Below are positions 27,001 through 37,300 of a stretch of DNA of 64,000 nt, in pieces. The translations under genes and the position numbers were made by a program. Below the pieces are notes generated by a model. That model made no database searches. It was not told where the DNA came from and worked only from the letters and a program-made list of their open reading frames with translations. Position 1 is the first letter of the stretch. Each line of letters starts with the position of its first letter. This DNA comes from Paenibacillus_S sp043945595 (GTDB taxonomy: Bacteria; Bacillota; Bacilli; Paenibacillales; NBRC-103111): the NCBI RefSeq assembly GCF_043945595.1, contig NZ_JBIFNP010000001.1:4588001-4652000 (forward strand), written 5' to 3'.

Positions 27001-30000
27001 TCCTGTAAAGCAAAGGCATACGTACCGCCTGCCGTAACTTGCCCGCTGCCCAGCTGCTGTCCGTTGACAGACAGTGTAAGCGATGCGTTCTGATCGGACG
27101 CCACCTTCAAGGAAGCCTGCTCAGCGGTTGTAAGCAGCATTGTTTCTTCCGTTCCGTCATAGGCCGTGTAGGAGCGTTCAACAACCGGAAGCGCGCCTGC
27201 ATCGAGCGATACAGTGAGAGCGGCCGGCTGTGGAACCGGAAGCTCTGCTTTCACGCCGGCGGATAAAGGACTCAATACAATATGTCCCTGCTCCTGCCCG
27301 AGCGCCGAAACCGCAATGGTGTAGGAAGCACCCGCAGTCAATCCGGATACGACGACTTCCTGCTCATTCCCCGATTGCGGAATCCAATCCATCACGGGAA
27401 CATCGGCTTGCACATTCTCTCCTTGACCAGCCCAAACCCGATACTGCGTCACATTCCCCGAAATGGATGCAAAACGCAGCTTCACTTCTCCGTTACCGGT
27501 AGAAAGCACTTCCGGCTGGCTCGGCGCACTTAGCGTATACGGTGCGGTAACTTCAACGGTTCCTTCCGCAATTGCATATACCGGCGCTTTGTCGGCGCTC
27601 GTTCCCGCCGCGGACAAATAATAGGTTCCCGGCAGTGTCGAAGCAGGCAGGTCGATCGTGGTGCTGCCGGAAGCGGACAGACCGTCGGCAATTACTTCTC
27701 CGATCAATTGATCAGCACTTCCTGTCAGCATCAACGTCACTTTCGCATCAGACGGAGCATTTTCCGTCGACCAGGCTGCCTTGATTCGGTTTTCCGCCCC
27801 GGAAACAGGCGAGACGGTCACCTTGATAGCAGACTGCGGAATAAGCTTCTGGATTTGCAGATCCACTTTTTTCGCGCTTTGAACCGTCCATCTGCCTGCA
27901 GACGCTCCGAGCAGCGAAACGTAAAGCGCATCACGCCCGTCCTGTACCGGATTCGGTGTACTGATCTGAGTCTGCTCAAGCGGATCCCCGCCCGCACTCG
28001 CGGCCAACACCCGGTCTGCCGCCGGCTGAAGGTAGGCGTTGCCGTTCGGACCTTCAAAGTTCAAAGTATACTTCGAACCGTTAGGCGCGATGAGAGTCGT
28101 ATTCACATCTCCACCGCTTACGGTCAGCATATAATTTCCGTTCTCCGGCAGTTCAAAATATTTGCCGAAGCGTCCCTCTGTCAGCAGAGGCTTGATGGAT
28201 TTAAATTTTCGGGTGGACTTATAGGCAACCACACTGGTAAAGCTGCTGCCTTCCACCTTCCATTGTCCGCTTAAATCATCCCCGTTAAGCAGAACGGACA
28301 GCTTCTTCTGAGATGCATCATAAATGGCATTCATGCCCGTCTGATTCGGATCAAGCTGCAGCGCATACAGCTCGCCGTTAGGTTTAAACAGCTTCGTCTG
28401 CGCATCCGCTCCGTAAATTTCAACAATCGCTTGACCGTTATCGGTCCGGCTCATTTGAAATGCCGTAGGATAAGCCTGCTCTTGCAGCCACTGTACGACA
28501 TCGCCGATTGCAGCCTGCGGCGGCACGTTATTCAACACAACCGCCGGGCTTGTGCCGGCGCTGACGATCCACGTTCCCGCTTCCACCGCATCCAGCAGCG
28601 CGTACAGATTGCCCCCGCCATCGCGGTAAGCGTTCCAGTCCGGCTCATTCTGCGCGGTTTGCAGGCTGTAAGGACGCCCATCCGGCTTGTAAACAATAAC
28701 GTCGCCTTGAACCGGGCCGATCTTCATCACGTAAGACCCGCGCTCCTTCATGTTCAGCGCCGTAACCGGCCTTTCAGCCGCTTGGGTCCACATTCCAGCC
28801 AGCTCGCCCAGCTTCAGCGATCCGTTAGCAAATGTCAGTTCATTGACACGGATACGGCTGTCGCCGTTCGTTATCAACGTCCAGCTTCCTGGTGTCAGCT
28901 GTGCGCGCATAAAAGTCGTGTCGCTAGCCGCATCGTAGTAGGTTCCCGATTGTGCGCCTTGCGGGTAGCTTTGGCCCAGCATTTCTGTTGAGCGAAGCAT
29001 ACCGGAATGCTGATCGCCCGTTAAGGTAATGAGCGCGTCGTAGGAACGCTCTACCGCAAACGTCACGTTCGATTGGCCGCTTGTAGCGTCCGTCTTCGTG
29101 CTCATGGACGGCGTCCGGTCAAGCGACGTAAACTGCCCGTCGACCATCTTCGCTTTCGCATCCAATTGAGCCGTATCGTCCGGCTGGAAGGACAAGCTGA
29201 CCGGCGTCCAGTCAAATACCCGCTTCATGTCTCCCGCAGCGGCGATATTTACCTTTTTGACCGGATCCTTCATCAGGAACAGTTCCTCCGCTATATCAAG
29301 CCACGGGTCCGCTGCATCCATAAAATCGGACACGTTGTTCATGAAATCGAGCCCTTTTTCCCACCAGGACTTCTTCGGCGGCTCTGCTTCCACTTCAAAC
29401 AGAATCGTATTGTTGTTAAAGGTATACTTCATATTGGCGCCGATTCCGTTATGCCGGAAGGTGCCGTAAATACCGGTGTCATTGACGCTCAGCGCAATAT
29501 TGTTCACCGTTGCTCCGCCGATGCGCGGGATCCCCTTCGGAACGTATACCGTTCCCTGGATAACCCCGTTAAAGCCTTTTTTATTGAAGGAATAAGTGCC
29601 GATGGCTCCCTTGACTACATCAAAAACATTAATTTCGCCCTTCGAAGCAAAGCCCGGGGCGGAAAATCCTTTGATCCCGGCTGTTGTCGGGTTCACTACC
29701 GTCTGCATGTTCATGTTGTTTACAGGCAGCCAATAATAGTATTCGATGCCTCTGGCATTAAAGCCGTAGGAGGATACATCCATATCGATCGAATCGGTTC
29801 CGATCAGATTAAATTTGTAGTTAGCCTGCGGATGCTTAAGCTCAGGCACAATGATGTCATTCACCGAGCCGGTAACGCTGAATTTCTGCGGAACCTGTGT
29901 TTTGTCCGCCAGCTTGTCCACGTTCCCGAACAAATAATTCACCTGCAAACCTGTCGAAGCCAGCTTTGCCTTATGGTACATACCGAAGCTTACACCGTCC

Positions 30001-32717
30001 AAGCGCCCCTGCTTGGTCTTCATATACAGATCGAAGCTAAGATCGGTATCGGGCAGCGTGCCTGTACCCTGAACGCCGACATACGGAATGCGGCTGTCCA
30101 CAACAAACTGGGTGTCTTTCACATTAAACGGTCCCGCCTGGAAGTTTTTGTTCATCTTGAACGTTCCGGACAGGTCAAACCGGTTATTGCGGAAGTTCAA
30201 ACCGTCGACCGGCACAGTGCCCGTCACCTTCTGGCTTCCAAGCTGCATGCCAACCTCAAGATCGCCCGTCAGACGCAAGCCGTCTTTGGTAAAAATGAGC
30301 GAGCTTGCCTTGAGCGGCATATCGATATTCAAATAATCGGCTGCTTCGCCGCTGCTAAGCGGGATGGAAAAATCATCCGAGGTGAGCTCGAACGCTCCCT
30401 CCTGGATCGTGTAGGACACGTTCGCTCCAACGCTTCCTCCGCCGTTCACGTACAAGCGTCCTTCGCCGCTGATGACGGCTTTGCCTGTGTCGGTATCCTT
30501 CGTGACGACAAGACGGCTGCCCTTGAACATCAGCGATTCGTTGATAGTAACAACCTCGGAGGTATCGTTCAGCACATAAGTATTCGGATTCTTCGGATCC
30601 TCCGTAAACGGTCCTTGCAGCGTCAGGCTGTTCACTTCGTTGCTTTCAGAAGTGCTCGGCACATCGACTCTGGTAAAGTTACGCGGCTTGTAGAAATCCA
30701 GCGCCGTCACCATCAGAGCGTCAGGGAATATATAATCATCGTAGAAATTGTGCTCCAAATGGACGTCATAATCGCCCGGAGGCAGGTCTGACTTCGAATC
30801 TTTTAAGGTCAGCTCCAGCTGGCGCTCATTAATGATGTTATAAGCCAGGTCATATCGGGTGCCGTCCTTGCCTTTCAGGTAGTAATCAATGCCGTCGATC
30901 GGTTTGCGCAGCAGGTTCGTAACGCCTGTACCGACTGCAACCAGCCGCTTCTTATCCTTCACGTGAAGAACCGAGGCGCCGACGCGGGCATACTTCACAT
31001 CAGGCGGATCCATATTCGGATCTTCTATCATAGTGAAGTCTTTGACCGGCGTATAGCTTGTTCCGAGCTCATTGACCGCGTATCCGCGGAGCTCGTAAGC
31101 CTGCTGCCAGATGAGTCCCGTAATGGTGACCGTAAAGGAACCAGCGCCTTTCGGTTCATCCTTCGTATAAGGAACTTGAGTCCAGTCGCTGTCACCGTTT
31201 TTACGATACTCCACTCCTCTCGAAGTGATGTCTCTCGAACCGTCATCATACACATTCGTAATGACACTGACCGTATCGTTGGTATGCTGGGGATCAAAAT
31301 TGATTATCGGTTCCACATCGAACTTTACACCTGGCGGCGTCGGCGGCGAATAGCCGAACAGCCACGTTTCATTCATGTTCGCGGCGGGCCAGGAGCCAAC
31401 CTGAGCATTACCGATACTCGGGAAGTTTATTACTTCAATCTCGTTGCGGCCTCCTCCGAACATAACAAAGTTCTTCCCGTCAAATGCCATACTGGCATAA
31501 CTAAGCGGGAAAGGCAGCTGGTTAGGAATCAACTGAACGTCATATTCCGTTCCGTTCTGCCCCTTCCTATCTTGAAAAACAGCTTCCATACCCACAACAT
31601 AAGGATAATATTCCCAACTGTTATCGCTCCAGCCATAAGCCATGGCATGCTTCCAGGTAGAAAAGCCGCCTATACTTTTACCGGCCATATCGGGATACAT
31701 CGTCGACGGTAATTTCAGTTTAGGCACCAGCACGGCATTCGAGTGGACATAATCGCGCTCTCCGCTGAAGATGACGACACGCCGGCCGTCATAAGCCATA
31801 ACTTGACCCCAGCGGCCGTAGTCTTCCGGACCGTTCACCGAGCTCCAGTTACCGCTCTCTCGATCCCATTTCCATAGGAGCGGTGAGCTGTCATCGTGTG
31901 TGATCGACTTTGTCTCATGGGTGCTTTTATCCTCATAGCTTTTCGTCACCGATCCGCTATCGCCGCCATACAGCACTGCCGTCTGGCCGTCATAGGCCAT
32001 CTGGCCGCCGTACGATGCCGGAGGAGAATCGGTCGGACTCGCTTCGGTCCATGCCGTACCATCCCACAGCCACGTATCGTTCAGCAGCGTTTTGGAACCG
32101 CTGCTGCCCTTATAGCCGCCGAACAGAATCAGCTTCTCGCCGTCGTAGGCAAGCGCAGCTCCTGCCCGCGCCGAAGGGCCGGCTCCTGTTACTTCCTCCC
32201 ACTTCTCTTCCAGGCCGTCCCACAACCAGGTGTCGTTCAGCAGGCCTGATTGCCCCTCACCGCCAAACAAGAGCACCTTTTTGGTGACAGGGTCGTACGC
32301 CATAACCGCGCCTTTACGCTTCTCAGGAAGCGGATCTAAATGAAGCTTTTCCTGCCAGGTCTTATGGCTGCCGTCCCAAATCCAGGTTTCATCAAACAGT
32401 CCGCCACTGCCCTCGCCGCCGAACATCACCACGTTGCCGGCATTCTCATCATGAGCCATCGAAGCGGCTTGTCTAGGCTCTGGAGGCAGTTCAACCTTTA
32501 TCCGTTCCCATTTATAATCGATTAGTTTACTGCTGTCCGGTGTTACAGGTGTATATGTATTCGACCCCACCGTATCGTTTCCATTGCCATAAGTTTGCTG
32601 CGTGACCGTTCCCCCTGCTTGAACAGTACTCAGCCCCCCCTGAAAGAGAGGCAAACCCTGCAGCAGCAGCGCAGCGATCAAAATCTTCGCCAATCCCACA
32701 TTCCAACGTTTCCGCAC
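24015..32717 (-). CDS. Giant S-layer-anchored surface protein with kelch repeats
   Basis: A secreted protein of 2,900 residues. GTG 32717 lies 9 nt after GGGGG; a Sec signal peptide (AKILIAALLLQGLPL) follows. Residues about 55-460 hold kelch-type repeats (MAYDPVTKKVLLFGGEGQSGLLNDTWLWDG and variants), then a fibronectin-III-like domain to about 560. A long beta-strand-rich region (about 680-1170) resembles nothing I recognise and ends in an amphipathic helix (WWEKGLDFMNNVSDFMDAAD). Ig/FN3-like parts lie near 1780-2070, several cadherin-like beta-sandwich repeats at about 2070-2450, and three SLH domains at about 2690-2880 (GYPDGTFRPEQSITRAELA) bind pyruvylated cell-wall polymer. The two-component pair upstream on the same strand may control it. 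A ligand for the kelch part cannot be inferred. Confidence 0.93.
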   Translation of the reverse strand: MRKRWNVGLAKILIAALLLQGLPLFQGGLSTVQAGGTVTQQTYGNGNDTVGSNTYTPVTPDSSKLIDYKWERIKVELPPEPRQAASMAHDENAGNVVMFGGEGSGGLFDETWIWDGSHKTWQEKLHLDPLPEKRKGAVMAYDPVTKKVLLFGGEGQSGLLNDTWLWDGLEEKWEEVTGAGPSARAGAALAYDGEKLILFGGYKGSSGSKTLLNDTWLWDGTAWTEASPTDSPPASYGGQMAYDGQTAVLYGGDSGSVTKSYEDKSTHETKSITHDDSSPLLWKWDRESGNWSSVNGPEDYGRWGQVMAYDGRRVVIFSGERDYVHSNAVLVPKLKLPSTMYPDMAGKSIGGFSTWKHAMAYGWSDNSWEYYPYVVGMEAVFQDRKGQNGTEYDVQLIPNQLPFPLSYASMAFDGKNFVMFGGGRNEIEVINFPSIGNAQVGSWPAANMNETWLFGYSPPTPPGVKFDVEPIINFDPQHTNDTVSVITNVYDDGSRDITSRGVEYRKNGDSDWTQVPYTKDEPKGAGSFTVTITGLIWQQAYELRGYAVNELGTSYTPVKDFTMIEDPNMDPPDVKYARVGASVLHVKDKKRLVAVGTGVTNLLRKPIDGIDYYLKGKDGTRYDLAYNIINERQLELTLKDSKSDLPPGDYDVHLEHNFYDDYIFPDALMVTALDFYKPRNFTRVDVPSTSESNEVNSLTLQGPFTEDPKNPNTYVLNDTSEVVTINESLMFKGSRLVVTKDTDTGKAVISGEGRLYVNGGGSVGANVSYTIQEGAFELTSDDFSIPLSSGEAADYLNIDMPLKASSLIFTKDGLRLTGDLEVGMQLGSQKVTGTVPVDGLNFRNNRFDLSGTFKMNKNFQAGPFNVKDTQFVVDSRIPYVGVQGTGTLPDTDLSFDLYMKTKQGRLDGVSFGMYHKAKLASTGLQVNYLFGNVDKLADKTQVPQKFSVTGSVNDIIVPELKHPQANYKFNLIGTDSIDMDVSSYGFNARGIEYYYWLPVNNMNMQTVVNPTTAGIKGFSAPGFASKGEINVFDVVKGAIGTYSFNKKGFNGVIQGTVYVPKGIPRIGGATVNNIALSVNDTGIYGTFRHNGIGANMKYTFNNNTILFEVEAEPPKKSWWEKGLDFMNNVSDFMDAADPWLDIAEELFLMKDPVKKVNIAAAGDMKRVFDWTPVSLSFQPDDTAQLDAKAKMVDGQFTSLDRTPSMSTKTDATSGQSNVTFAVERSYDALITLTGDQHSGMLRSTEMLGQSYPQGAQSGTYYDAASDTTFMRAQLTPGSWTLITNGDSRIRVNELTFANGSLKLGELAGMWTQAAERPVTALNMKERGSYVMKIGPVQGDVIVYKPDGRPYSLQTAQNEPDWNAYRDGGGNLYALLDAVEAGTWIVSAGTSPAVVLNNVPPQAAIGDVVQWLQEQAYPTAFQMSRTDNGQAIVEIYGADAQTKLFKPNGELYALQLDPNQTGMNAIYDASQKKLSVLLNGDDLSGQWKVEGSSFTSVVAYKSTRKFKSIKPLLTEGRFGKYFELPENGNYMLTVSGGDVNTTLIAPNGSKYTLNFEGPNGNAYLQPAADRVLAASAGGDPLEQTQISTPNPVQDGRDALYVSLLGASAGRWTVQSAKKVDLQIQKLIPQSAIKVTVSPVSGAENRIKAAWSTENAPSDAKVTLMLTGSADQLIGEVIADGLSASGSTTIDLPASTLPGTYYLSAAGTSADKAPVYAIAEGTVEVTAPYTLSAPSQPEVLSTGNGEVKLRFASISGNVTQYRVWAGQGENVQADVPVMDWIPQSGNEQEVVVSGLTAGASYTIAVSALGQEQGHIVLSPLSAGVKAELPVPQPAALTVSLDAGALPVVERSYTAYDGTEETMLLTTAEQASLKVASDQNASLTLSVNGQQLGSGQVTAGGTYAFALQELLKVSVLKEREYNLLLEAVNERGDRSTVYRKLFIDRTGPLLIASGGDDTNGQPISLNGTVTDDSKVYITGQTDSGAKLTINGTAVPLDDDGRFVYYAPLDWTAQADRNQITITASDEVGNKTEYGFEVLRGIDGTLPTYPSDLAALATGNAKLSKPYQFGTSSYQASAFSDKVRVYAVPMDASSAVTVDGQALSNGYAEVDVPAAGRTVQIVVHPASGTDKTYTLKLDGKGSSAAVLRGLKLNDATAQQSGKELPAKPFTGAEESFNVYVDNTVDSVTLTPEALKASSSIKIKGQPVSSGQASQSIPLLVGENAIPVTVASPDGSETRSYQVAVWREQSSDARLRQLEVAAGGTALLSGFDPAVLNYQVLAPNTAQSLTLLPAVEQSDATIHIDGQAAANGSALSVPFTGNAQTYAVEVSAQNGTKLTYNVSVLRLQTQPVQPPLLSSLQVTPLMDGAFNPYKLKYGTIGATTSGVATVTAIANDPEATVTVDGVSLKGGGGFTPHLNLGSNTVIISVESADRTASQTYSIDVKRVRDSKKPAENVRQTTISGGAGGWTDQTSIVRNSTEDGRTIDSVKLDADKIRVILDKAVQNKDGIARIYVTDLPEAPADERIVSLTAESVNLLAGGGLSLQIVLPDAQITLSQASLEQLSKDGKEVYFRVVPVRTDAGRSEVASRVQAAELVKNAAGGQPVNVIGQPVQIETNYSGYTTELLFPLNSLTLPADQAAAKLVLSNLAVYIEHSDGDKELSQGEIRYDAEGNPAGIAIEINKFSTFTLIQKNSAEALKVLEPYLSGYPDGTFRPEQSITRAELATILYRIGAASHAGGAATGAAAGYPDVAEGHWAAEAIAGMQRSGLMLGDDKGLFRPDDAVTRAEMASIAARLLPAAAADQASVGRYSDTQTHWAADAIEQASKAGVLQGYPDGTFQPEGKLNRAEAVKVLNRLFERPAAHVQSSSWPDVPQDHWAMQEIESASGTVKLMSDGSVTIVPHH

Positions 32718-32822
32718 TGATGCGTTCCCCCATTCATCTTACATTTGCCAAGTCATACTACATAAAAAACTGCCAGCCTCTCTATCGCATAGATTGCCAG
32801 AAAAAATACACAACTCGACACA

Positions 32823-32994
32823 GAGGCCACTGAAAAACTAGCGGAGCGTGCGGAATCGTTCTGTAGAAGCGAATGCGTTCGCCTTTGTCCTTGGATTTCA
32901 ACCGCTACAAGCGGTATATAATCAAAGAAATCCAGGGACAACAGCGATCGGAAGAATGTTCCGTACTCGGAGCGATGCCTTTTTCAGTGGCCTC
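32823..32994. mobile_element. 172-bp MITE with IS-matching ends
   Basis: Terminal inverted repeats GAGGCCACTGAAAAA (left) and its complement (right) are perfect over 15 bp and equal the left end of the IS at 2422. CTCGACACA occurs at 32814-32822 and again at 32995-33003: a 9-bp target duplication, as for that IS. It has no coding capacity. The interior contains CGTTCGCCTTTGTCC, GGATTTC/GAAATCC arms and ACAACAGCGATCGGAAGAA, which can fold into one long hairpin. Confidence 0.93.
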
Positions 32995-33170
32995 CTCGAC
33001 ACATCAGCTCCTTTTTTGTCTGATTTTGTAGTATTCAATTATATAATCAATATAACGAACTACTCTGAACAAATTCTGAACATAACGTTCTACAAAAACC
33101 GACACAAAAAGCAGCACTTTGTCGAACCGTTGAAACCAGCTGATATTTTCCGTCTTTAGTGCGGTATAAT

Positions 33171-33196
33171 AAAAAATCCCTCCATCACTGGAGGGA
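33171..33196 (-). terminator. Terminator of the two-component operon
   Basis: TCCCTCCA (33177-33184) and TGGAGGGA (33189-33196) form the stem with loop TCAC, followed on the minus strand by TTTTTT. It lies just after the response regulator stop. Confidence 0.92.
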
Positions 33197-33214
33197 AAGC
33201 TTCCAAATATTACA

Positions 33215-34351
33215 TCATTCCTGTCTGCCCGATTGTATCAGCCTGCTTACCTGCTCGTCGTTCGGCCTGTCCGGCTTTCTGCCCAAATCCGCTTGAAAAA
33301 GTTCAACAAAGCTGTCGTAATGACGCTGCAGAGCCTGATAGTCGCTATTCCTGGCATAGGCCGACAGCACAAGCTCACAGATTTCTTCCGAATACGGCTC
33401 CTTTTCCTGGAGCAGAAGCAGCCTTTGCAGCGCCATCCTTTCCCGTCCTGTCTGCATCTCATACCGCGCCAAGGCAAGCGACAGCGAAAGGTAGCGGCTT
33501 AGCAGCTCTTTGCTTTTCGAGGCGGCCCATACATAGTCATGCTCCTCCAGGTAATCGCCGCTGTACATGTCCGTTATACGGTTCAGCTTCTCCCAGCTGT
33601 CCTCATTTATTGGTTCTTCCAATGGAATAGCTTCCAGCAGCTGAACATCCGTCTGAAACTCATCGGCACGAAGACGGTAGCTGTCGAGCTCATATTCAAT
33701 CGTTCGCTGCACGCCCCACTGCTTCAGCAATTTGCGGATTTGATAGACGGAAGTATGCAAATGCGTCATAGCTTTATCACGCAAAGTATCCGGCCACAGC
33801 GTATCCAGAATCAGATCCTTGGAGACCCAGCGATCTCTGCGGTGAAGAAGGAAGGCGAATAACTCCTGCGACTTGGAGGTACGCCATTTCAGATGCCGCA
33901 CAGCTTCGTCCCCATCGTACAGCGCCAATCGTTTTAAGCAGCAAACGCGTTTCTCCGTGTTTACCGCCTTTTCCTTGCCCTGGCTGCTCTTGCGGAGCAT
34001 AGCTTCAATACGGCGGACCGTCTTGGCGATACGATCGGGATGTATCGGCTTCAGCAAATAATCCATTGCACACCGCTCAAACGCCTCAACGGCATAGTCG
34101 GCATAGGCCGTGACATAGACGATGCGAATGTCATCGTCGATCTGAAGAATCCGTTCAGCCGCTTCGAGCCCGTTCATACCCGGCATCTCAATATCCAAAA
34201 AAACGACATCCGCCCCTGACCGTTCCAAATACTCAATGCCCGCTTGCGCGGATGTAAATTTCCCTTCAACCCTTACGCCGTGCTCCGCCGCCAGCAGCCG
34301 CTCCATATGGAGCAATGCCGGCTTCTCGTCATCTATCAGAATCGCCTTCAT
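33215..34351 (-). CDS. Response regulator with BTAD (SARP-like) output domain
   Basis: A 378-residue regulator. The receiver is at 1-120 (AILIDDEKP; phosphoacceptor in VVFLDIEMPGMNG; YLLKPIHPDRI). A winged-helix domain is near 155-225 (SKSQELFAFLLHRRDRWVSKDLILDTLWPD, then AMTHLHTSVYQIRKLLK). A helical bacterial transcriptional activator domain completes it (SGDYLEEHDYVWAASKSKELLSRY ... RMALQRLLLLQEKEPYSEEICELVLSAYA). ATG 34351 follows GAGGAG and overlaps the kinase stop by 23 bp, so the two are co-translated. Its likely target includes the large surface-protein gene downstream on the same strand, an inference from position only. Confidence 0.92.
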   Translation of the reverse strand: MKAILIDDEKPALLHMERLLAAEHGVRVEGKFTSAQAGIEYLERSGADVVFLDIEMPGMNGLEAAERILQIDDDIRIVYVTAYADYAVEAFERCAMDYLLKPIHPDRIAKTVRRIEAMLRKSSQGKEKAVNTEKRVCCLKRLALYDGDEAVRHLKWRTSKSQELFAFLLHRRDRWVSKDLILDTLWPDTLRDKAMTHLHTSVYQIRKLLKQWGVQRTIEYELDSYRLRADEFQTDVQLLEAIPLEEPINEDSWEKLNRITDMYSGDYLEEHDYVWAASKSKELLSRYLSLSLALARYEMQTGRERMALQRLLLLQEKEPYSEEICELVLSAYARNSDYQALQRHYDSFVELFQADLGRKPDRPNDEQVSRLIQSGRQE

Positions 34352-37300
34352 CCTTCATCTCCTCTCGTCCTCTGATCGCTTGCAGCCGGTAAACGCGGGG
34401 AACGGTAAAGCTTACGATAGTGCCTCGCCCTGGCCAGCTCTCCACTTGAAGTCCTTTTCCGTACAACGTTATCAAACGTTTGTGAATATTGATTAAACCG
34501 ACCGAATCCCCTCTCGCATTGTCCGATAAAATCGAGTCCAGCTTATGTGCCGGGATGCCTTCTCCATCATCCTCTACAGAGACGGTATAGCCATCCGTTG
34601 TTTGACGCAGCTTTACTATCACGGTACCTCCGTCCGGTTTGCGCATAAGCCCGTGTCGGACGGCGTTCTCTACAATAGGCTGGATACTGAGCGGCGGAAC
34701 AAGAGTTTGAACCGACTCGTCCATGTCAAACCGATATTTGAGCCGCTCATCGAAACGAGCCTGCTCCAAATGTAAATACGCTTTGACAAGCTCCAGCTCC
34801 TTCGAAAGCGGGATGAGCCGATCCAAATTCTGAAACCCGAAGCTTCCTCTTAAATACTGGCTCAATTCCAGCAGCAAACGGATCGCTTGATCGGCATCGT
34901 CCGGACAGATCGCAATAATTGTATTTAAGGCGTTGTACAAAAAATGAGGCTTGATCTGCGCCTGGAGAAAAGCCGTCTCTGTGCGGATTGAATATTGAAC
35001 CGACCTTCGGAGCTCCATCAGCGTACGGACCCGGCTGCGAAGCTCTCCGGCATCTACCGGTTTTCTTAAATAATCGTTAACTCCGGCCTGAAAGCCAAGC
35101 TCGATATCCTCCGGACGGCTTCTCGCCGTCAGCATCAGGATCGGCAGCTCGGACAAAGAAAATCTTCTGCGAATTTCCTTGCAGAGCTCGAGCCCCGTCA
35201 TACCGGGCATCATCCAATCGGTAACCACTACATCGGCATCCATTCCTGCGAACAGTGCTTCCAGAGCGTCGATTCCGTTATCAAAGGCGGCAATTTCATA
35301 TTGCTCTATGCTTAGCAGGCTGCGAAGTACCCGCAAATTGACCGGATCATCGTCGATAATCAGCACACGGCCGCGGCTGCTGTCTTCTTCTGCCTCAAAC
35401 TCGTCAGCCTCCGCTGCACGATCCGTCCAAATCTCCTCCGCAACGGCAGTCTGCCTTTCGGCATGCTTGCGAACGGGCCCGCTGGCGGCAGGCAGCTTGA
35501 AATAAAATGTGCTCCCATGACCCAGCTTCGATTCGACCCACAGCTTGCCTCCGTTAAGCTCAATCAGCTTTTTCGTAATGCTAAGCCCAAGCCCTGTGCC
35601 GTGATATTCCCGGTTATACGCCGATCCTCCCTGATCGAACGCTTTGAATATATCCTTGAGCCGCTCCTTTGCGATCCCGATCCCCGTATCGCTAACGGCT
35701 ACTTTGATATAGGCGCCGCATGCCTCTGCCTTGATACGTATTTCCCCCTGCGGGGTAAATTTGACGGCATTGCCGAGCAAATTATACAAAATTTGCTGCA
35801 GCCGCTCTTCATCCGTATCCATCAGCGGCAGGTCTTCGGCCCATTCCTTCACGAAACGGACCTCCCTCTTCGCAGCAACATGCCGGATGACCTCCAGCAC
35901 GGAATAGGCAACCATTCGAAAATCGACGGCATGGCGGTTCAGGAGAATCTCGCCGTTTTTCAGCTTGGCAAAATCCGCAATATCATTAATTAACAGCGAC
36001 AGCCGCTTCCCCGTGGAAACGAGGAGCGCTAAATGCTGTTGTTGATTCGTATTCAGCTGGCCCGCTGCCCCTTCCATCATCGACTGCGCCATGTTAATGA
36101 TGCCGTGCAGCGGCGTTCTCAGCTCATGCGAGGTATTGGCCATAAATTCATCCTTGAGCCCGTCCAGCGTCAGAAGCCTGTGAGACAACGCTTCAACTTC
36201 ATTGAAGGACTGCGCGGACCGTTTTGCCTGAATCATCGCCTGAGCTAAAACAAAGAGCAGAATCTCGATCATCATCATGGCGGGGGCTAGATGAATACCG
36301 ATCACATACAAGAAATTAAGAATGATGAACAGCATAATACTGCCAAAGCTAACCAGCAGCCAGAAGCCGCTGACAGCCGTCCTGCGGATCACCCCGGTCA
36401 GCAGAACATGCATTGTATAGATGACACTGGCGAACCCGAACACCAGAATGAACTTTTCCCAGCTCGTAAATATCGCTGCCGGAAGCAGGATACCTGACGC
36501 CAGCAGAAACAAGCCTGCCCACATAAACAGCCGGATCACCGCAGGCCTCACGCAGGAAGGAACGGTAACAGCCACGTAACGGTGAAGGAAAAGGTAGGCG
36601 CACGTCGACGACAGCAGCTGCACTCGGAGCATCACATGATCTAAGGGAAGCCCCTGCCAGACGACCGCCAAAAGCTTTTCTCCATGCGAGAGAATATACA
36701 GCACAGAGAACAAGCAGAAGCAGGCTAAGTCCAGCACCGCGCGGTCATTTCTGCGTATCCGGTAGAGCAGCAGGAAATACAAGCCCGGAATAAGCAGCCC
36801 GGCCGCCGTCAGCATATCGACTAAAACAGCAAGCTCGCGGCTTTTCATTATCGATTGCTGATCACCGAACTGTATCGGCGTGACCATGCCGCCGCCCGCC
36901 CCATACATAAAATTCGATGCTTGAACGATAATCTCCACCGTACCGCTATGTACAGGCACAAATACGGCATATGGAATATTGCCCGCTGTTTCCTCCATAG
37001 AGGAAGCTCCCGGCGCTCCGCTCGCCCCCACCTCCTGTCCGTTAAGAAACAGACGATGGGCCATTCGGATATTGCCGGTGCGCAGCCCGTACAAATGCTC
37101 CTGCGCATTTCCAAGCTTGACGACCAGACGATAAGTGCCGTAACCGAACGGTGCCGGCTTCCCGTTCTCCACAAACTTGGCGTCCCATTTTTGCGGAACC
37201 TGAATGAATCCGCCGGCCGCTGCCCCCTGCTTCTCCATAGAGCCGGTTAAATCAAGCTGGCCCGGCGCAACCCATTGATTAGGATAAAATTCCCACTCCC

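Noticed and set aside
29073..30791. 572-codon open frame antisense to the giant SLH gene
   Set aside because: It has no ribosome binding site, a low-complexity Arg/His-rich product, and follows the codon pattern of the sense gene; a composition shadow.
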